31,185 nucleotides of DNA from JANXSD01 sp043758125. GTDB taxonomy: Bacteria; Bacteroidota; Bacteroidia; AKYH767-A; OLB10. Positions 6,622 through 15,899 of this stretch are shown here, in pieces. The translations under genes and the position numbers were made by a program. The notes below the pieces were generated by a model. The model was not told the origin of the DNA and made no database searches. It saw nothing but the letters and a program-made list of their open reading frames with translations. How positions within the stretch are numbered: the first letter of the stretch is position 1; every line of letters starts with the position of its first letter. The stretch covers positions 1 through 31,185 of the forward strand of contig JAYVOC010000243.1 in assembly GCA_043758125.1 (NCBI GenBank). The letters are read 5' to 3'.

Positions 6622-9075
6622 ATGAGCAAATTCTTACTATATTTTTTATTATTCTTTACATCATTTGCATATTCTGCGGATACCACCAAAGTATGCACTG
6701 CGACGAGAGTAACTATTGCTCCTAAAATTAATGGTAATCTTGATGACATTGTATGGCAACAAGGAATACCTGTTGGGAATTTCACACAACGTAGTCCTTT
6801 TGATAACCAACCCGAATCGCAGCATACTGAAGTGAAAATTATTTATACGGATTATGCTATTTACATTGGAGCTGAAATGCACGATACTTCACCCGATAGT
6901 ATCTTGCAACAACTAGGAAAACGTGATCAAAATGATTTAAATGCTGATCGCTTTTTTTTCAAAATTGACACCTATCATAATGAACAAGATGCATTTCAAT
7001 TTGGTGTTTCTGCATCTGGAATTCAATTTGATTCTAAATTTAGCGATAATACTTTTGATGCGGTTTGGACTAGTTCAGTTAGCGTTACAAAAAACGGATG
7101 GACAGTAGAAATGGAAATTCCTTATTCTGCTATTCGCTTTCCAAAAAAGGAAATACAAGAATGGGGTTTGCAATTCAACAGAGAAATACGTCGTAATAGA
7201 GAATTTGATCTTTGGTCGTACGTGCCAAAAACAGCAGCTAATATTCAAAGTTACTGGGGAACATTAGTAGGTATTTCTAACGTTGAAACGCCAGTTCGCC
7301 TTTCGCTTATTCCATACGTTGGTGCTTCGTATGAACATGCTCCAGATTATGATGATACTGGAAATTATAAATATAGTAATAGCACATCCTATAATTATGG
7401 AGCAGATATCAAATATGGAATTGATGACCGTTTTACACTCGATATGTCGTTGCTACCTGACTTTGGACAAGTACAATCTGATAAGACAGTAAAGAATTTA
7501 AGTTACCAGGAAACGATCTACGATGAGAATCGTCCATTCTTTAAAGAAGGAACTGATTTATTTAGCAAAGGAAATTTATTCTACTCAAGAAGAATTGGCA
7601 AAACACCATCAAACTATTATTCAGTTTACGACAATATAAAAGACGGTGAAATAGTAGAAGAAAATCCCAATAAGGTAAAGCTAATTAATGCTACTAAAAT
7701 ATCGGGAAGAACAGATCGTGGATTAGGTTTAGGATTTTTTAATGCACTTACAAATAATGCTTATGCAAAAATAAAATCACAAGATGGAAGTACAAGAAAA
7801 ATTTTAACTGAACCTCTTACAAATTATAATATCCTTGTGTTAGATCAACAATTTAAAAACAACTCAGACATATATCTTATAAATACCAGCACTTTACGTT
7901 CTGGAGAATTTACCAATGCGAATGTTACAGGTGCAGGAGTTAAAATAAGTAATAGAAAAAGTACTTATGATATAAAAAGTGAAGGTTTTATTAGCCAGAA
8001 TTATTTCAAAAAAATAGAAAATTATCAATATAATTCGAATCAATTAATAGGTTATAAATATCTACTTGGCGTTGATAAACTTGGTGGAAATTTCAACTAT
8101 GGAATCAGTAGAACTGTTCGAGATACAAATTATAGAAGTACTGATTTAGGATATTATGAGAATGTTGGGCAGAATGAGAATAATGGATATTTCGATTTCA
8201 ATTTATATAATCCGTGGGGATTTATTCGTGAATCCTTTAACAATGTTCAAATTAATTATTCTACTGATTTTAAAACAGGAAAAGTTGGTTATAATGAAAT
8301 ACGAATGAATTTATTTATAAATACATTAAGTTATAATGGGTTCTTTTTGAATGGAGGAATTCAACCAATTAGACCTTATGATTATTATGAATCAAGAACT
8401 CCTGGCAGAGTTTTTCATGGATACAATTACTTTTATCTCAATGGTGGTATAAGTTCAGATTATAGAAAATCATTAGCGATTGATTACAGTTTTCAAGTTT
8501 CAAATTTCTTGAATCGCTTTAAAGGGGAAGGTTATAAAAACGCAATTAGCCTTAGAGTACGACCATCAGACAAATTATTTATAATCTATAACTTCATTAG
8601 TGATTTTGATCCTTATAATTTAGGATATGCAAACACTACTTCTGACGGTACGATAATTTTTGGTACCAGAAAAATTGATACTTGGGTTAATGAAGTAAAT
8701 TGCAATTTCATCTTTACAAAAGATATGAGCATTTCTTTAATTGGTCGTCATTATTGGAATACAGGTAAATATAGAAGCTACTATTCACTTTTAGCTGATG
8801 GTGAACTAACAGAAAATAGCACGTATAATCAAAATAATGATTTCAATTTTAATGCATTCAATATAGATTTTGTTTATGAATGGAGATTTTCTCCAGGAAG
8901 TATTTTGAATTTCATTTATAAAAACGGTATTCAAAACGAATCTGAACTTATCACTTTAGATTATGGTAAAAATTTTCATAATGTTTTTCAATCTCCACAA
9001 ACGAATACTTTCGCAGTGAAGCTACTTTATTATTTAGATTATCAAAAAATTCATACTAAGAAAAATATTCCATAA
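6622..9075 (+). CDS. DUF5916 protein with N-terminal CBM9-like domain
   Basis: I place the start at the ATG at 6622 (817 aa) rather than the in-frame TTG at 6607. It gives a clean signal peptide (MSKFLLYFLLFFTSFAYSA before DTTKV), and an exact TATATTTG -7-like element (6602-6609) overlaps the TTG. After the signal peptide, residues of about 25-220 look like the family 9 carbohydrate-binding-type beta-sandwich (opening PKINGNLDDIVWQQ) common at the front of these proteins. The remaining roughly 600 residues are aromatic- and Asn-rich alternating strands, as expected for a DUF5916 outer-membrane beta-barrel; DFGQVQSDKT and ENRPFFKEG are motifs typical of the family. No enzymatic activity is established, and annotation as a hydrolase in such families is not well supported. 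Another exported barrel-like protein follows 52 bp downstream and may be co-transcribed. Confidence 0.88.
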   Translation: MSKFLLYFLLFFTSFAYSADTTKVCTATRVTIAPKINGNLDDIVWQQGIPVGNFTQRSPFDNQPESQHTEVKIIYTDYAIYIGAEMHDTSPDSILQQLGKRDQNDLNADRFFFKIDTYHNEQDAFQFGVSASGIQFDSKFSDNTFDAVWTSSVSVTKNGWTVEMEIPYSAIRFPKKEIQEWGLQFNREIRRNREFDLWSYVPKTAANIQSYWGTLVGISNVETPVRLSLIPYVGASYEHAPDYDDTGNYKYSNSTSYNYGADIKYGIDDRFTLDMSLLPDFGQVQSDKTVKNLSYQETIYDENRPFFKEGTDLFSKGNLFYSRRIGKTPSNYYSVYDNIKDGEIVEENPNKVKLINATKISGRTDRGLGLGFFNALTNNAYAKIKSQDGSTRKILTEPLTNYNILVLDQQFKNNSDIYLINTSTLRSGEFTNANVTGAGVKISNRKSTYDIKSEGFISQNYFKKIENYQYNSNQLIGYKYLLGVDKLGGNFNYGISRTVRDTNYRSTDLGYYENVGQNENNGYFDFNLYNPWGFIRESFNNVQINYSTDFKTGKVGYNEIRMNLFINTLSYNGFFLNGGIQPIRPYDYYESRTPGRVFHGYNYFYLNGGISSDYRKSLAIDYSFQVSNFLNRFKGEGYKNAISLRVRPSDKLFIIYNFISDFDPYNLGYANTTSDGTIIFGTRKIDTWVNEVNCNFIFTKDMSISLIGRHYWNTGKYRSYYSLLADGELTENSTYNQNNDFNFNAFNIDFVYEWRFSPGSILNFIYKNGIQNESELITLDYGKNFHNVFQSPQTNTFAVKLLYYLDYQKIHTKKNIP

Positions 9076-9127
9076 TTGTATCTGTTGTAACTTTCTATTG
9101 CAATAAGTAAAATTCAAATCAATAATT

Positions 9128-10003
9128 ATGAAAAAAATATTACTATTATTTACTTTCATTTTGTTTCAACAAACAATTATTGCCCAGCGAAATGGTGTAT
9201 TTTTATTAAAAGGAAATGTAGATTTTAAACTCAGTTATAACACTTGCATCTATGATAAAGTTTATGATGATGATGGTGAAAAAAAATCTATTGCTAAAAC
9301 GCAAAGCTCAATAAGTAGTCTTGAAATTAGAGGTGGTATAACTAACAAAATTAATGCAATAATAGAATTGCCTTATATAATTAACAAAGTAAATGGTACA
9401 CCAACAAATTCATCATCAAAAAGTATTTCTACTCACTATTCCTCTACAGGAGATTTAGACTTAGGCATTGAATATTTATTTATCAATAATGATCCCTTAA
9501 AAATAATAATAGGTCTTCATCAAAGTATTGGTACTGGGAATAACAACCAGCAAATAGGTTTGAATACTGGTTACAAAGATTATCATGAGCAACTAAAAAT
9601 CAAATTGGCATTTGAACCATCTACTAAGTGGAATTTTATTTCTTATGTAGGATTCACTAATCATAATTTGGGCTATGGCGATGAAATATCAGGAAAGATT
9701 GAATTAAATATTATTGCATTAAAAAATCTTTGGTTTAATGTTCGTGTGGAAGGAATTCAACCATTAGAGAATGGTGATAAAATCAACAAACCTTTTGCAA
9801 ATGGCAAACAAATTTCGGATGGATTATTCTATGGATTGTATGGTCAAAATAGGGGCTATTTTAGGTTTAGTCCTGAGTTACATTATGAGTTCACAAAAAA
9901 TTGGGGAACTTTTATATCAATAAAAAAATGTTTCATCGGACAAGAATATCAATCAGGAGTTACTTATGAATTTGGTTTGCACTATCAACTTGTACCAAAT
10001 TAA
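9128..10003 (+). CDS. Putative outer-membrane beta-barrel protein, function unknown
   Basis: A 291-residue exported protein: the signal peptide is MKKILLLFTFILFQQTIIA, cleaved before QRNG. The mature part alternates short amphipathic strands rich in Gly, Asn and aromatics (for example LGIEYLFINNDPLKIIIGLHQ and FEPSTKWNFISYVGF), which suggests a small outer-membrane barrel of roughly 10-12 strands, similar in feel to MetA/phenol-degradation-type transporter-like proteins. No specific family is recognised with confidence. It follows the DUF5916 gene by 52 bp in the same direction and is probably in the same transcript. It ends facing the minus-strand small ORFs, with no obvious terminator between them. 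Confidence 0.78.
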   Translation: MKKILLLFTFILFQQTIIAQRNGVFLLKGNVDFKLSYNTCIYDKVYDDDGEKKSIAKTQSSISSLEIRGGITNKINAIIELPYIINKVNGTPTNSSSKSISTHYSSTGDLDLGIEYLFINNDPLKIIIGLHQSIGTGNNNQQIGLNTGYKDYHEQLKIKLAFEPSTKWNFISYVGFTNHNLGYGDEISGKIELNIIALKNLWFNVRVEGIQPLENGDKINKPFANGKQISDGLFYGLYGQNRGYFRFSPELHYEFTKNWGTFISIKKCFIGQEYQSGVTYEFGLHYQLVPN

Positions 10004-10034
10004 TTATAAGTGATTTTAATTTATTAATAATTCG

Positions 10035-10178
10035 TTATATTTTGGGTAAAATAAAAAACATAAAGATCATAAATGTAAAATATACCAAAAGTACAGAGAA
10101 ACAAAATCTTTCGAAGCTATTAAAACTATAGCCCTCATATCGCTTAAGCAATTGCACCATTGATTTTTGTTCTTTCAT
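10035..10178 (-). CDS. Possible small membrane protein (47 aa)
   Basis: An ATG frame of 47 codons (MKEQKSMVQLLKRYEGYS...) ending in TAA. Residues of about 1-24 are polar and basic; about 25-45 form a strongly hydrophobic helix (FCFSVLLVYFTFMIFMFFIL), followed by PKI. This is a tail-anchored-like arrangement. It lies 110 bp downstream of the 133-residue gene at 10289-10690 on the same strand, and that protein has the same layout: a soluble front and one C-terminal membrane helix. No family is recognised. The coherent charge-then-helix organisation is the only evidence that it is real, and a chance AT-rich hydrophobic frame cannot be excluded. Confidence 0.42.
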   Translation of the reverse strand: MKEQKSMVQLLKRYEGYSFNSFERFCFSVLLVYFTFMIFMFFILPKI

Positions 10179-10288
10179 TCTGTATAAAGATTATAACATA
10201 AAGTTAATCCTTTCGTACTATTAGTAGTTAATAAAATATTCAATATTGCTAATTTTTTTACAATAATCATGTACAATTTTAGTTAATA

Positions 10289-10690
10289 TCAATACGAATT
10301 CAATACAAATTTGAAGCTAACAAAGGCCACAGAAATTATCAATATTGTTATAAATAAGTGAACAATATTTCCAGGTTGTTGTAACCAATGACGTTTAAAC
10401 ATCCACAATAGCTTTTGCTGTTGCAACCAAGTTAAACGTGCTAAATATTCTCTTTGCGATGTTTTATATGATGATTCTGTAATAATTCTATTAATAACAC
10501 GTTTAAACCGTTTATTTTCTTTTTCACAAGTAATTTCAAAATGAGTATCATCGAAATAGAAAGACCTGCCAGCTTCTTCAATTGGCAATTTGCCTAGCTT
10601 CTTGATTTGCTTCCCATCAAGCACTAACTGACCCCCATACTCGAAGTACTTCCCTTTGTCGAGGTAATAGAACTTAGTTTTTATTTTCAT
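10289..10690 (-). CDS. Hypothetical protein with C-terminal membrane anchor
   Basis: A 133-residue protein of unrecognised family, with no signal peptide. Residues 1-65 look beta-rich (FYYLDKGKYFEYGGQLVLDG, FYFDDTHFEITCE). Residues of about 66-104 are basic and helical with several Trp (WLQQQKLLWMFKRHWLQQ). About 108-130 is a single hydrophobic helix at the very C-terminus. That suggests an inner-membrane, tail-anchored protein with its body in the cytoplasm. It is isolated: 385 bp without a gene lie upstream, and the next reading frame on this strand is the 47-residue small membrane ORF. No regulatory element is clear in front of it. The frame's length and ordinary composition argue that it is a real gene. 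Confidence 0.7.
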   Translation of the reverse strand: MKIKTKFYYLDKGKYFEYGGQLVLDGKQIKKLGKLPIEEAGRSFYFDDTHFEITCEKENKRFKRVINRIITESSYKTSQREYLARLTWLQQQKLLWMFKRHWLQQPGNIVHLFITILIISVAFVSFKFVLNSY

Positions 10691-11075
10691 TTTACAGCCA
10701 TGTTTAGATGTAGCTATCCTCTTTGAGGAATCAATTAATTAGAATGTTTTTGGGCTGAAAGGTGTAAACTAGGAAGTAAAAAAGTCCGTAATCACGAGTG
10801 TAATATAGCTTTATACTGCAATATATACAACATCTTTCTTTTATAAATCCAAAATATTATCGGTAATATACAAGTGGTTCTAATAAAATGGAATCATGTT
10901 TAAATTTATACCCTCAAAAGGTCAATTTAAATATTAAAGAGGCTATTTCAATTGAAAAAAATAGTTGAAAATCCACTTTAACAAAATTATAACAATTTAT
11001 ACCTTATAAACTGTTGAAAGATTCATGATTACAACAGGGAAGATTATTAAATTTGCCTAGCAAAATAAAAAAAAT
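10691..11075. other. Gene-free intergenic region (385 bp)
   Basis: It lies between two divergent genes. It holds a 26-codon plus-strand frame (10888-10968) with no supporting feature, a short AT-rich near-palindrome at 10943-10964, and a -7-like TAAATTTG at 11048-11055. I see no tRNA, no recognisable riboswitch and no gene remnant. Confidence 0.6.
11048..11055 (+). promoter_or_regulatory. Bacteroidota -7-like element before the thioredoxin-family gene
   Basis: TAAATTTG matches TAnnTTTG exactly and lies 20 bp before the ATG at 11076, implying a leader of about 14 nt. No convincing TTG/TTTG sits 17-23 bp upstream, so only half the promoter is supported. Confidence 0.4.
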
Positions 11076-12497
11076 ATGCGTCTAAGAAACATCATCGTCT
11101 CCATTCTACTGTTTTGTAGCTTCTCAACATTTCAAACCAAGGCTGCAGCGATTCCTGGTTATGAACTTCATTTTAAAATTGAAGGATTAAAAGATTCATT
11201 ATGTTTTTTAGCCAATTATTACGGTGACAAGCAATATTTAAAGGATTCTACGAAAGCCGATGCTAATGGTAATATAATTTTTAAAGGGAAGGAAGACCTT
11301 CCTGGTGGAATATATCTCTTCGTTTTTCCTAACAAAACCTATTTTGAATTACTCATCGATAAGAATCAACATTTCTCTATGGAATGTGATATGAATAATG
11401 TGGTTTCCTCTATGAAAATAAAAGGCTCTGATGACAATACCCTTTTCTATCAATACCTCAATTTTATTCAAAACAAATCCAAAGAAGTAGAGCCACTAAA
11501 AAGTGAGCGTATAAAAATTGCCGACCAAAAACAAAAAACGGATTCTATTGATGCGAAAATAAAAGCAATTGACGAAGCCGTTTCTAGCTACAAAATTAAT
11601 TTCGCTAAAGATCATCCAGGTAATATTCTTGCGGCAATCTTTAGAGCATCTCAGGATCCTGTTGTTCCTGAAATTCCAACTCTTCCTAATGGTGCAAAAG
11701 ATTCAACTTTTGCTTTCCGATATTATAAAAAACATTATTTCGACACTTTCGACTTTGCAGATGAAAGAGTTTTAAGAAGTCCTGTTTACAATAATAAATT
11801 ATCCTATTATGTAAAGAATCTTATTATTCAAATACCTGATTCTATTATACCAGAAACAGATAGTCTTATCAAAAAGGCAGAAGGAAATAAAGAGACTTAT
11901 AAATACATGATATGGTTTCTAACAAACACCTATGAAACTTCCAATATTATGGGTATGGATGAAGTATTTGTGCATTTAGTAAGGAACAATTACACGAAAG
12001 AAAAAGCTTATTGGGTGGATGCCGCAACACTTTACAAAATACAAGATAGAGCTGATGTTTTGGAGCCAATTTTACTTGGAAAAAAATCAAAGAACCTAAT
12101 TCTTGCTGATACAAGTGGAAATTATCAATCTATGTATAATTTAAACGGACCTTATACTATTCTTTATTTTTGGGATCCAGATTGTGGTCATTGTAAAAAA
12201 GCTACTCCAAAAGTTTTAGCCTACTACGAAAAAGTTAAGTCCAAAGGAGTAAAAGTATTTGCAATAAATTCCGCTGTAGAAGAAGAAAAATGGAAAAAAT
12301 ACATCATCGAAAATAAATTGGATTGGACAAATGTTGCAGATCTGCATACGCAAAATAATTTTCGACATGAATTCGACATCTCAACAACACCTCAAATTTT
12401 CATTCTTGATAAAGATAAAAAAATCATAGCGAAGAAAATTGACGAAGACACGATGGAAAAAATATTGGATAACGAATTAGAAAAGAAATCTAAATAA
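11076..12497 (+). CDS. Exported TlpA-like thiol-disulfide protein with DUF4369-like N-terminus
   Basis: A 473-residue exported protein; the signal peptide is at about 1-25 (ending TKAAA). Residues of about 28-115 resemble the DUF4369 beta domain that precedes many Bacteroidota thioredoxins (HFKIEGLKDSLCFLANYYGDKQYL). A helical middle region runs from about 120 to 335, including a charged coiled-coil-like stretch at 133-175. The C-terminal thioredoxin fold (about 340-473) has the redox motif CGHC (370-373) in FWDPDCGHCKK and the cis-proline at P439 (STTPQIF). It should act in the periplasm as a disulfide reductase or oxidoreductase on envelope proteins or cytochromes; the substrate is not indicated. 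The CGHC dipeptide is more oxidising-type than the CGPC of cytoplasmic thioredoxin. Its 3' end overlaps the end of the convergent DUF4184 gene by 8 bp. Confidence 0.9.
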   Translation: MRLRNIIVSILLFCSFSTFQTKAAAIPGYELHFKIEGLKDSLCFLANYYGDKQYLKDSTKADANGNIIFKGKEDLPGGIYLFVFPNKTYFELLIDKNQHFSMECDMNNVVSSMKIKGSDDNTLFYQYLNFIQNKSKEVEPLKSERIKIADQKQKTDSIDAKIKAIDEAVSSYKINFAKDHPGNILAAIFRASQDPVVPEIPTLPNGAKDSTFAFRYYKKHYFDTFDFADERVLRSPVYNNKLSYYVKNLIIQIPDSIIPETDSLIKKAEGNKETYKYMIWFLTNTYETSNIMGMDEVFVHLVRNNYTKEKAYWVDAATLYKIQDRADVLEPILLGKKSKNLILADTSGNYQSMYNLNGPYTILYFWDPDCGHCKKATPKVLAYYEKVKSKGVKVFAINSAVEEEKWKKYIIENKLDWTNVADLHTQNNFRHEFDISTTPQIFILDKDKKIIAKKIDEDTMEKILDNELEKKSK

Positions 12498-13233
12498 GTA
12501 TTTTATTATTTCTCTCTAAATAAGAAGTTATTATTATTCCATATAATAAACTAGCGATCGCAATGATAATTAAATGTCGAGGTACGTTTTGATTAAGTCC
12601 AAGTGCAACTCTCACCACTGAAAGTATTAAAGCAATAAGAAATACTTTACCCCAATAATATCTATACTTCAAAAACAATAACCATTGTCTCTTATCTAAC
12701 AATGCTTTTCTATCAATAATTACACTTAGTACTGTAACCAATCCTAACATAGTACAAACGTACCATAGCACATAACACCAACGTATGTTATGTCCAGCAA
12801 TGTGTGCGTAGTCAATCAATACAGGAATTCTTTTCACCATAAAACCTTTTGAATGACAAAACGAATCCCATACTAGGTGACTCATGATTCCAACGAATGC
12901 GGAAACAGTAAATATCAAATAGTTTTTTCGAAACCAGTCAACGAAATTATGAATAGTTGACGCTTTATATTTCGATTTTAAAAATGGTAATTTTTGCAAT
13001 AAATTTTTTCTAATAAAGGAATGCCACGCAAAAGCAATTAAGAATGTCATCGGCAAATTAAAAACTAGTATTCCAAAAAATGAATGACTGATATATGAAC
13101 CTGAATTCATCCACATAAAATATTCTGCATCTGGAACCATGCTCCCAATGATGAGTGCTGTCCATGAAATATACTTAGGATTTATCCAACGAGCAGGAAA
13201 TAATATGGCTGTGTGAGCCGGTGTAAATGGCAT
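12490..13233 (-). CDS. DUF4184 family membrane protein
   Basis: A 247-residue integral membrane protein, recognised by the family opening MPFTPAH and the following SMVPDAEYF (31-39). About six hydrophobic segments are visible (roughly 20-38, 52-74, 104-124, 150-172, 195-212 and 216-236). Conserved-looking polar residues His7, Asp35, His50, His119 and Asp123 (SHLVWDSF) resemble the histidine/aspartate pattern of membrane-bound YdjM/DUF457-type predicted metal-dependent hydrolases. A metal site is therefore plausible but unproven. It starts 2 bp after the stop of the PorE-like gene and is probably translated from the same mRNA. Its stop codon overlaps the coding end of the convergent thioredoxin gene. 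Confidence 0.85.
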   Translation of the reverse strand: MPFTPAHTAILFPARWINPKYISWTALIIGSMVPDAEYFMWMNSGSYISHSFFGILVFNLPMTFLIAFAWHSFIRKNLLQKLPFLKSKYKASTIHNFVDWFRKNYLIFTVSAFVGIMSHLVWDSFCHSKGFMVKRIPVLIDYAHIAGHNIRWCYVLWYVCTMLGLVTVLSVIIDRKALLDKRQWLLFLKYRYYWGKVFLIALILSVVRVALGLNQNVPRHLIIIAIASLLYGIIITSYLERNNKILI

Positions 13234-13235
13234 AA

Positions 13236-15215
13236 TTACAGGATTGTAAATTCCGTACGGCGATTTTGAGAGCGCCCCTCTTCCGTATCATTTGAAGCAA
13301 TGGGCTTACTTTTACCGTAACCTTTATACGTCAATCTAACTGAAGAGATTCCCTCCTTAACAAGAAAATCGTAAACAGCTTTTGCTCTGCTTTCAGATAA
13401 TAACTGATTTAGTTTGGGATCACCAGTGCTATCAGTATGTCCGCTAACTTCAATACGAATAGAAGAATTAATATTTAAAAATGATTTAAGTTTTGCTAAT
13501 TCCGAATTCGATTCCGTTTTCAAATCATACTTATTGACATCAAAAAAAATATTTTTTAATACCACATGTTCACCAGCTTTAGGCTTATGCAATTTTATAA
13601 GTAAATCATAAGCATGTTGTTTATCAGTAGCTTCTTTACATTCAAAATAATCGGAATAAAATAAATATTGCTCTTTGTTTACATTCAACATATAATTTTT
13701 TCCAGCGGGTAATGATGCTAAAAACTCACCTCGCTTTTGATCTGTTGAATTTGATAACACCACTTTTCCTGACGTAACATCGATCACTTCAAACTGCGCT
13801 GATAATGGCAAATTTGTTTCTGCATCAACAACTTTTGCTTTAAGATAACTCACTAATAAAGGTTGCGCAGCAGGATATAAATCGAAACTATACAAATCCA
13901 AACTACCGAAACCTCCTGCCCTATTACTTGCGAAATACGCTTTCTTTCCATCGGCACTTACTACCAAACTATTCTCATCACCAGAAGTGTTAATTGGGTA
14001 TCCAAGATTCATTGCAGGACCCCAAGTGCCATCAGGTTGACGACGACTCAAGAAAATATCCAACCCTCCCATTCCAGGTAAACCATTTGAAGTGAAATAC
14101 AATGTTTGATTATCGGGGTGAATAAAAACTGATTCTTCTTTTCCAATTGTATTGATGTTATCGTTTAATCTTTTCGGCTCCGACCAATGATGATCCGCTT
14201 GAAATTCACTGTAATAAATATCGTCTTGCTGTGAACCATGATCACGCGAATAAGAACCGCGAATAAAATACAATGTCTTTCCATCAGAAGAGAATGATGG
14301 TTGCGTTTCCCAATCGCCAGTATTAATTGGTGGTCCGATATTCATTGGCTTCGACCAAGAACCATCTGCAACTCTTTGTGATAAATAAATATCGCATCGA
14401 CCTTTTCCATCGCTGCGATCACAAGCTGCAAAAAACAATAATCGTCCATCAGCAGAAATACTTGGAGCACCTTCATTCAAAATTGAATTTAAGGGTGAAC
14501 CTGCATTCAGTGCTTGTTGCCATGATGTATCTTTTTTACTACTCAAATAAAAATCTTCTTGATGACCTTCCATCGCTTGTCGATCAGGAATATCTCTCGT
14601 AAAAATAATTTCGTTTTGATCAACAGTAAACGATGGAAAATATTCGGCATTAGCAGAGTTAATTGCTGGGCCCATATTAATTGGATTAAAGGGAACAGGA
14701 TGTTTTAACGCTTCAATTGCAAATTCACAATTCTTAATTCCTTGGTCTACCAAAATAGTTTTCTCCGGATATATGTCCTTCACTAATTTTTTATAGTTTT
14801 TAAAATCTTCTAAAGCACGATCATACTTTGAAGTTTTCATTTCTAATCGAGCCAACTGATAAAAATTATTGGGGAAAAAAGTGGGATTGATATCAATGGC
14901 TTTGTTGTAACGTAAAATTGCAGCTTCATAATCTCCTTGTTCAGCTAATACTTCTGCTAAAATTACATGTGCTTCAATAAAATTGGGATCTTTATCTATA
15001 GCTTGTAAAAATGAACGAATCGCCTTTTCAAAATCACGCTGATCATAATATTTTGTTCCATTTTCAAATGCATTAATTGCCGATTTTGAAGTGGTAGAAT
15101 AACGAGGAGTTTGTGCATCTGCGATTTGAATTGAAAATAAAATCACAACAAGAAAAAAAAATTCTCTTAAATATTTTATGTCTATAAATTTGCTAATTAG
15201 ATTCATGAATTGCAT
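13236..15215 (-). CDS. PorE-like TPR/PD40/OmpA-family envelope protein
   Basis: A 659-residue exported protein; the hydrophobic signal is at about 15-35 (ending IADAQ), and a second in-frame ATG at 15206 is an equally possible start. TPR-like repeats cover about 44-165. A PD40/WD40-like beta-propeller covers about 190-445, with repeats of the SADGKKAYFASNRAGGFGSLDLY type. A carboxypeptidase-regulatory-like domain spans about 457-545. A C-terminal OmpA peptidoglycan-binding domain spans about 553-659 (FFDVNKYDLK, SGHTDSTG 591-598, RSQNRRTEF). This order is the one described for PorE, the type IX secretion component of Porphyromonas gingivalis that links the machine to peptidoglycan. Many paralogues share the layout, so a role in T9SS or gliding is an inference, helped by the T9SS cargo protein elsewhere in this window. 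It lies downstream of queE, with DUF4184 2 bp behind. Confidence 0.85.
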   Translation of the reverse strand: MQFMNLISKFIDIKYLREFFFLVVILFSIQIADAQTPRYSTTSKSAINAFENGTKYYDQRDFEKAIRSFLQAIDKDPNFIEAHVILAEVLAEQGDYEAAILRYNKAIDINPTFFPNNFYQLARLEMKTSKYDRALEDFKNYKKLVKDIYPEKTILVDQGIKNCEFAIEALKHPVPFNPINMGPAINSANAEYFPSFTVDQNEIIFTRDIPDRQAMEGHQEDFYLSSKKDTSWQQALNAGSPLNSILNEGAPSISADGRLLFFAACDRSDGKGRCDIYLSQRVADGSWSKPMNIGPPINTGDWETQPSFSSDGKTLYFIRGSYSRDHGSQQDDIYYSEFQADHHWSEPKRLNDNINTIGKEESVFIHPDNQTLYFTSNGLPGMGGLDIFLSRRQPDGTWGPAMNLGYPINTSGDENSLVVSADGKKAYFASNRAGGFGSLDLYSFDLYPAAQPLLVSYLKAKVVDAETNLPLSAQFEVIDVTSGKVVLSNSTDQKRGEFLASLPAGKNYMLNVNKEQYLFYSDYFECKEATDKQHAYDLLIKLHKPKAGEHVVLKNIFFDVNKYDLKTESNSELAKLKSFLNINSSIRIEVSGHTDSTGDPKLNQLLSESRAKAVYDFLVKEGISSVRLTYKGYGKSKPIASNDTEEGRSQNRRTEFTIL

Positions 15216-15250
15216 TAATTATTTTTAGAATAAAAATTTTTATTGAAAAC

Positions 15251-15258
15251 CAAATTTA
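15251..15258 (-). promoter_or_regulatory. -7-like element before the PorE-like gene
   Basis: TAAATTTG on the minus strand (15258-15251) matches TAnnTTTG exactly. It sits between the queE stop and the ATG at 15215 and would give a leader of about 30 nt. No good -33 partner is visible, so this is only a hint of an internal promoter in the run of genes. Confidence 0.3.
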
Positions 15259-15266
15259 GAATCATA

Positions 15267-15899
15267 CTATGGCACATTAATAATTTTATGCGTTTGTAAA
15301 GATATTCTCCACTTAGGATTATGTTTAATGTAATCAATAATTTGCGGCATGATTGTATCAAACTTACTGAATTCTGGTTGCAATAATAATTCGCAATTTG
15401 AATTAACTTTTTGCGCTTGCTCTTCTGCCCATTTAAAATCACTAGCATTATAAATTACTACTTTCAATTCATGTGCTTCAATGATCGATTCAGCTAAAGG
15501 TGCTTTGAATTTCTTTGGTGAAACACAAACCCAATCAATTTCTCCTGATAAAGGATATGCTCCTGATGTTTCAATAGCAATTTCGAATCCTTCTTCTTTT
15601 AGTAAACGTGAAAGCGGTATCAAATCGTACATGCATGGTTCACCTCCAGTAATCACAACGAATCTTCCTTTTTCTGCAGATGCCTTTTTAACAATTTCAT
15701 CTACAGAAAATAATGGATGAGCATCTGCATTCCAGGATCCTTTTACATCACACCAAACACATCCTACATCGCATCCGCCTAAGCGAATAAAATAGGCAGC
15801 ACGACCAGTTTGAATTCCTTCTCCTTGAATGGTGTAGAAAGATTCCATTACAGGAAGCATTAATCCTTGCTTCAACTTAATTGGAGATACTTCCTGCAT
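15267..15899 (-). CDS. queE: 7-carboxy-7-deazaguanine synthase (radical SAM)
   Basis: A 210-residue radical SAM enzyme converting 6-carboxy-5,6,7,8-tetrahydropterin to 7-carboxy-7-deazaguanine, a step of preQ0/queuosine synthesis. The front motif ESFYTIQGEG (19-28) is diagnostic. The cluster-binding CxxxCxxC is C43, C47, C50 (GGCDVGCVWCD), binding the 4Fe-4S cluster and SAM, and ITGGEP follows. The length is normal. The start at 15899 overlaps folD by 23 bp; the next Met (15860) would remove the overlap, but related Bacteroidota proteins, as I recall them, carry a comparable leader before LPVME, so I keep the longer form. It is translationally coupled to folD. No other queuosine genes (queC, queD, queF) are in the window. 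Confidence 0.94.
   Translation of the reverse strand: MQEVSPIKLKQGLMLPVMESFYTIQGEGIQTGRAAYFIRLGGCDVGCVWCDVKGSWNADAHPLFSVDEIVKKASAEKGRFVVITGGEPCMYDLIPLSRLLKEEGFEIAIETSGAYPLSGEIDWVCVSPKKFKAPLAESIIEAHELKVVIYNASDFKWAEEQAQKVNSNCELLLQPEFSKFDTIMPQIIDYIKHNPKWRISLQTHKIINVP

Noticed and set aside
10943..10964. Near-palindrome around CAATTG in the 385-bp gap
   Set aside because: It is AT-rich and of modest length, with no neighbouring gene at a sensible operator distance; such palindromes arise easily in this base composition.
10888..10968. 26-codon plus-strand ORF in the gene-free region
   Set aside because: It is too short, has no recognisable feature or promoter, and its length is expected by chance.
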